This document shows, piece by piece, positions 6,265-7,527 of a stretch of DNA of 7,527 nucleotides; position 1 is the stretch's first letter, and each line of letters opens with the position of its first letter. The stretch covers positions 1-7,527 of the forward strand of contig JAFSIU010000199.1 in the NCBI GenBank assembly GCA_017439615.1, read 5' to 3'. The stretch is from Bacillota bacterium (lineage in GTDB: Bacteria > Bacillota > Dehalobacteriia > UBA4068). The notes below the pieces were generated by a model, which saw only the letters and a program-made list of their open reading frames with translations, was not told the DNA's origin and did not search any database. A program made the translations under genes and the position numbers.

Positions 6265-7524
6265 TTGCAGGAATTTGTGGTTTGCGGCGGCAAAAAATTG
6301 TATGGTGAAGCAGAGATCAGAGGAGCCAAGAATTCTGTTTTGCCTGTTATGGCAGCTGCAGTGTTGAGCAAAGAGGAGTGCGTGCTCGAAAGAGTGCCAT
6401 TGCTTGAGGATGTTTTTGTTATGTGCGAATTATTACGCTCTTATGGTGTGAAAATTCGTTTTGAAGGCTCCACAATGTTTATCGATTCTGCAGGCATAAA
6501 ACCTGCTCAGCCTGATGAGGAATTCTGCAAAAGGGTTCGCGCTTCATCATTGCTTTTTGCGCCGCTGCTGCATCGTTTGGAAATTGTCAGTTTGCCTGTT
6601 CCCGGTGGCTGTGCAATAGGCGCAAGACCCTTGGATTATCATCTGAATGCATTTGGCGCTATGGGTGCTGAGGTGCTTGATTGCGGCAGTAAGATAATTC
6701 TGCGCGCATCAGGGCTCAGAGGCAAGGAAATATGTCTTGATTTTCCTTCGGTTGGCGCAACAGAGAATATAATGATGGCTGCTGCTTTGGCATACGGTAC
6801 AACTGTGATCAGAAATGCCGCGCGCGAGCCTGAAATTGTGGATCTTGCTGCTTTTCTGAACAAAATGGGTGCCTGCATAACCGGTGCAGGCTGCAGTGTA
6901 ATAACCGTAGAAGGTGTAAATTCTTTGCATGGAACGGTGCATCGTGTCATTCCTGACAGAATAGAATTGGCGACCCTGATGACGGCTGTTGCAATGACAG
7001 GCGGTGATTGCCTGTTCCGCGGTGCAGATGCGCAGACCTCATCGGCCGTAATCGCAAAACTGCGCGAAAGCGGCATAAGTATTCTGGAATATGAAGAAGG
7101 TCTACGGGTCATAGCTTATCAGCGACCGCGCAGTGTCGATATCATATCAATGCCTTATCCCGGCTTCCCGACTGATATGCAGCCGCAGATGATGGCAATG
7201 CAGACTGTCGCTTCGGGCATCTCGGTTATCACAGAAACTGTTTTTGAAAATCGCTTCAGGCATATTGCAGAAATGCAGCGATTTGGAGCCAAAATCAAAA
7301 ATATTGGCAATAAGGCATTGGTTTTTGGTCGTGAATATTTACGCGGTGCTGTGGTCGAGGCAAGTGATTTGCGCGCCGGTGCAGCGCTTCTGCTTATGGC
7401 AATGGCTGCAGAGGGCGAAAGTGTTGTTAAAAATGCTGTTTTGATTGATCGCGGCTATCAGCAAATTGAGAAGCTGCTGTCATCCCTCGGGGCAGATATC
7501 ATCAGAAACGGTTTTGATGAATAG
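6265..7524 (+). CDS. murA: UDP-N-acetylglucosamine 1-carboxyvinyltransferase MurA
   Basis: Cytoplasmic enolpyruvyl transferase that joins phosphoenolpyruvate to UDP-GlcNAc, the committed step of peptidoglycan precursor synthesis and the target of fosfomycin. 419 aa, the normal MurA length, ending in TAG 3 nt before the window edge. The TTG start gives MQEFVVCGGKKLYGEAEIRGAKN, which lines up with the usual MurA N-terminus; Lys22-Asn23 are the conserved substrate-binding pair. Further motifs: VRASS (91-95, Arg92), VPGGCAIGARPLDYHL (112-127) with the catalytic Cys116, DFPSVGATENIMMAA (159-173), PDRIE (230-234), GFPTDMQPQ (300-308) with Asp304 as the likely base, ENRFRHIAEMQRFGA (328-342) and DLRAGAAL (368-375). 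Cys116 (codon 6610-6612) predicts the fosfomycin-sensitive type rather than a Cys-to-Asp form. The stretch between Arg92 and Cys116 is less like other MurA proteins than the rest, though without gap. Its place right after murB groups the two UDP-MurNAc-forming enzymes; MurA is often encoded elsewhere. Confidence 0.96.
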   Translation: MQEFVVCGGKKLYGEAEIRGAKNSVLPVMAAAVLSKEECVLERVPLLEDVFVMCELLRSYGVKIRFEGSTMFIDSAGIKPAQPDEEFCKRVRASSLLFAPLLHRLEIVSLPVPGGCAIGARPLDYHLNAFGAMGAEVLDCGSKIILRASGLRGKEICLDFPSVGATENIMMAAALAYGTTVIRNAAREPEIVDLAAFLNKMGACITGAGCSVITVEGVNSLHGTVHRVIPDRIELATLMTAVAMTGGDCLFRGADAQTSSAVIAKLRESGISILEYEEGLRVIAYQRPRSVDIISMPYPGFPTDMQPQMMAMQTVASGISVITETVFENRFRHIAEMQRFGAKIKNIGNKALVFGREYLRGAVVEASDLRAGAALLLMAMAAEGESVVKNAVLIDRGYQQIEKLLSSLGADIIRNGFDE

Positions 7525-7527
7525 TCG

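Noticed and set aside
6639..7112. 157-codon open frame on the - strand inside murA
   Set aside because: Fully antisense to conserved murA, including catalytic regions, with no recognisable domain; explained by the codon composition of the + strand gene.
1..7527. A hidden novel system, mobile element, CRISPR array or RNA gene
   Set aside because: Essentially all bases are taken up by seven conserved cell-wall genes in the same direction; I found no repeat array, inverted-repeat ends, tRNA-like fold or foreign-looking insertion by eye.

Overview
The window is a dense, single-strand stretch of a bacterial dcw (division and cell wall) cluster. All genes are on the + strand, in the order mraY (3' end only) - murD - ftsW - murG - murC - murB - murA. 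Six genes are complete and one is cut by the left edge. The six complete or partial Mur/Mra enzymes and the SEDS polymerase are recognised from their family signature motifs, and every key catalytic or nucleotide-binding motif I looked for is present. No RNA gene, mobile element, CRISPR array or long non-coding stretch is visible. The largest gap between genes is 38 nt (1674-1711).

Layout: mraY ends at 305 and murD follows after 12 nt. After the 38-nt gap comes ftsW, which overlaps murG by 4 nt (ATGA, 2830-2833). murG in turn overlaps murC by 4 nt (ATGA, 3939-3942). murB follows after 21 nt and murA after a further 19 nt, with a TTG start. murA stops 3 nt before the right edge. There is no terminator or obvious promoter between any of the genes, so they look like the interior of one long operon that continues on both sides, upstream into the rest of mraY and probably downstream into further cell-wall or division genes.

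How the genes work together: MurA and MurB make UDP-MurNAc from UDP-GlcNAc. MurC and MurD add L-Ala and D-Glu. MraY moves the finished MurNAc-pentapeptide onto undecaprenyl phosphate (lipid I), and MurG adds GlcNAc (lipid II). FtsW polymerises lipid II into glycan strands at the septum. The remaining ligases (MurE, MurF), a partner transpeptidase and FtsQ/A/Z are not in the window.

Organism: strong AGGAGG-type ribosome binding sites, a TTG start, the mraY-murD-ftsW/spoVE-murG order, short MurB and Bacillota-like MurG/MurC motifs suggest a member of the Bacillota. Placing murA directly after murB makes me favour the Negativicutes or a related clostridial lineage, but this is a guess from gene order and general sequence feel, not from a search. 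I see no new biological system here. The points worth a second look are small: start-codon choices, the coupled overlaps, and a few substitutions in otherwise conserved motifs of FtsW and MurA.
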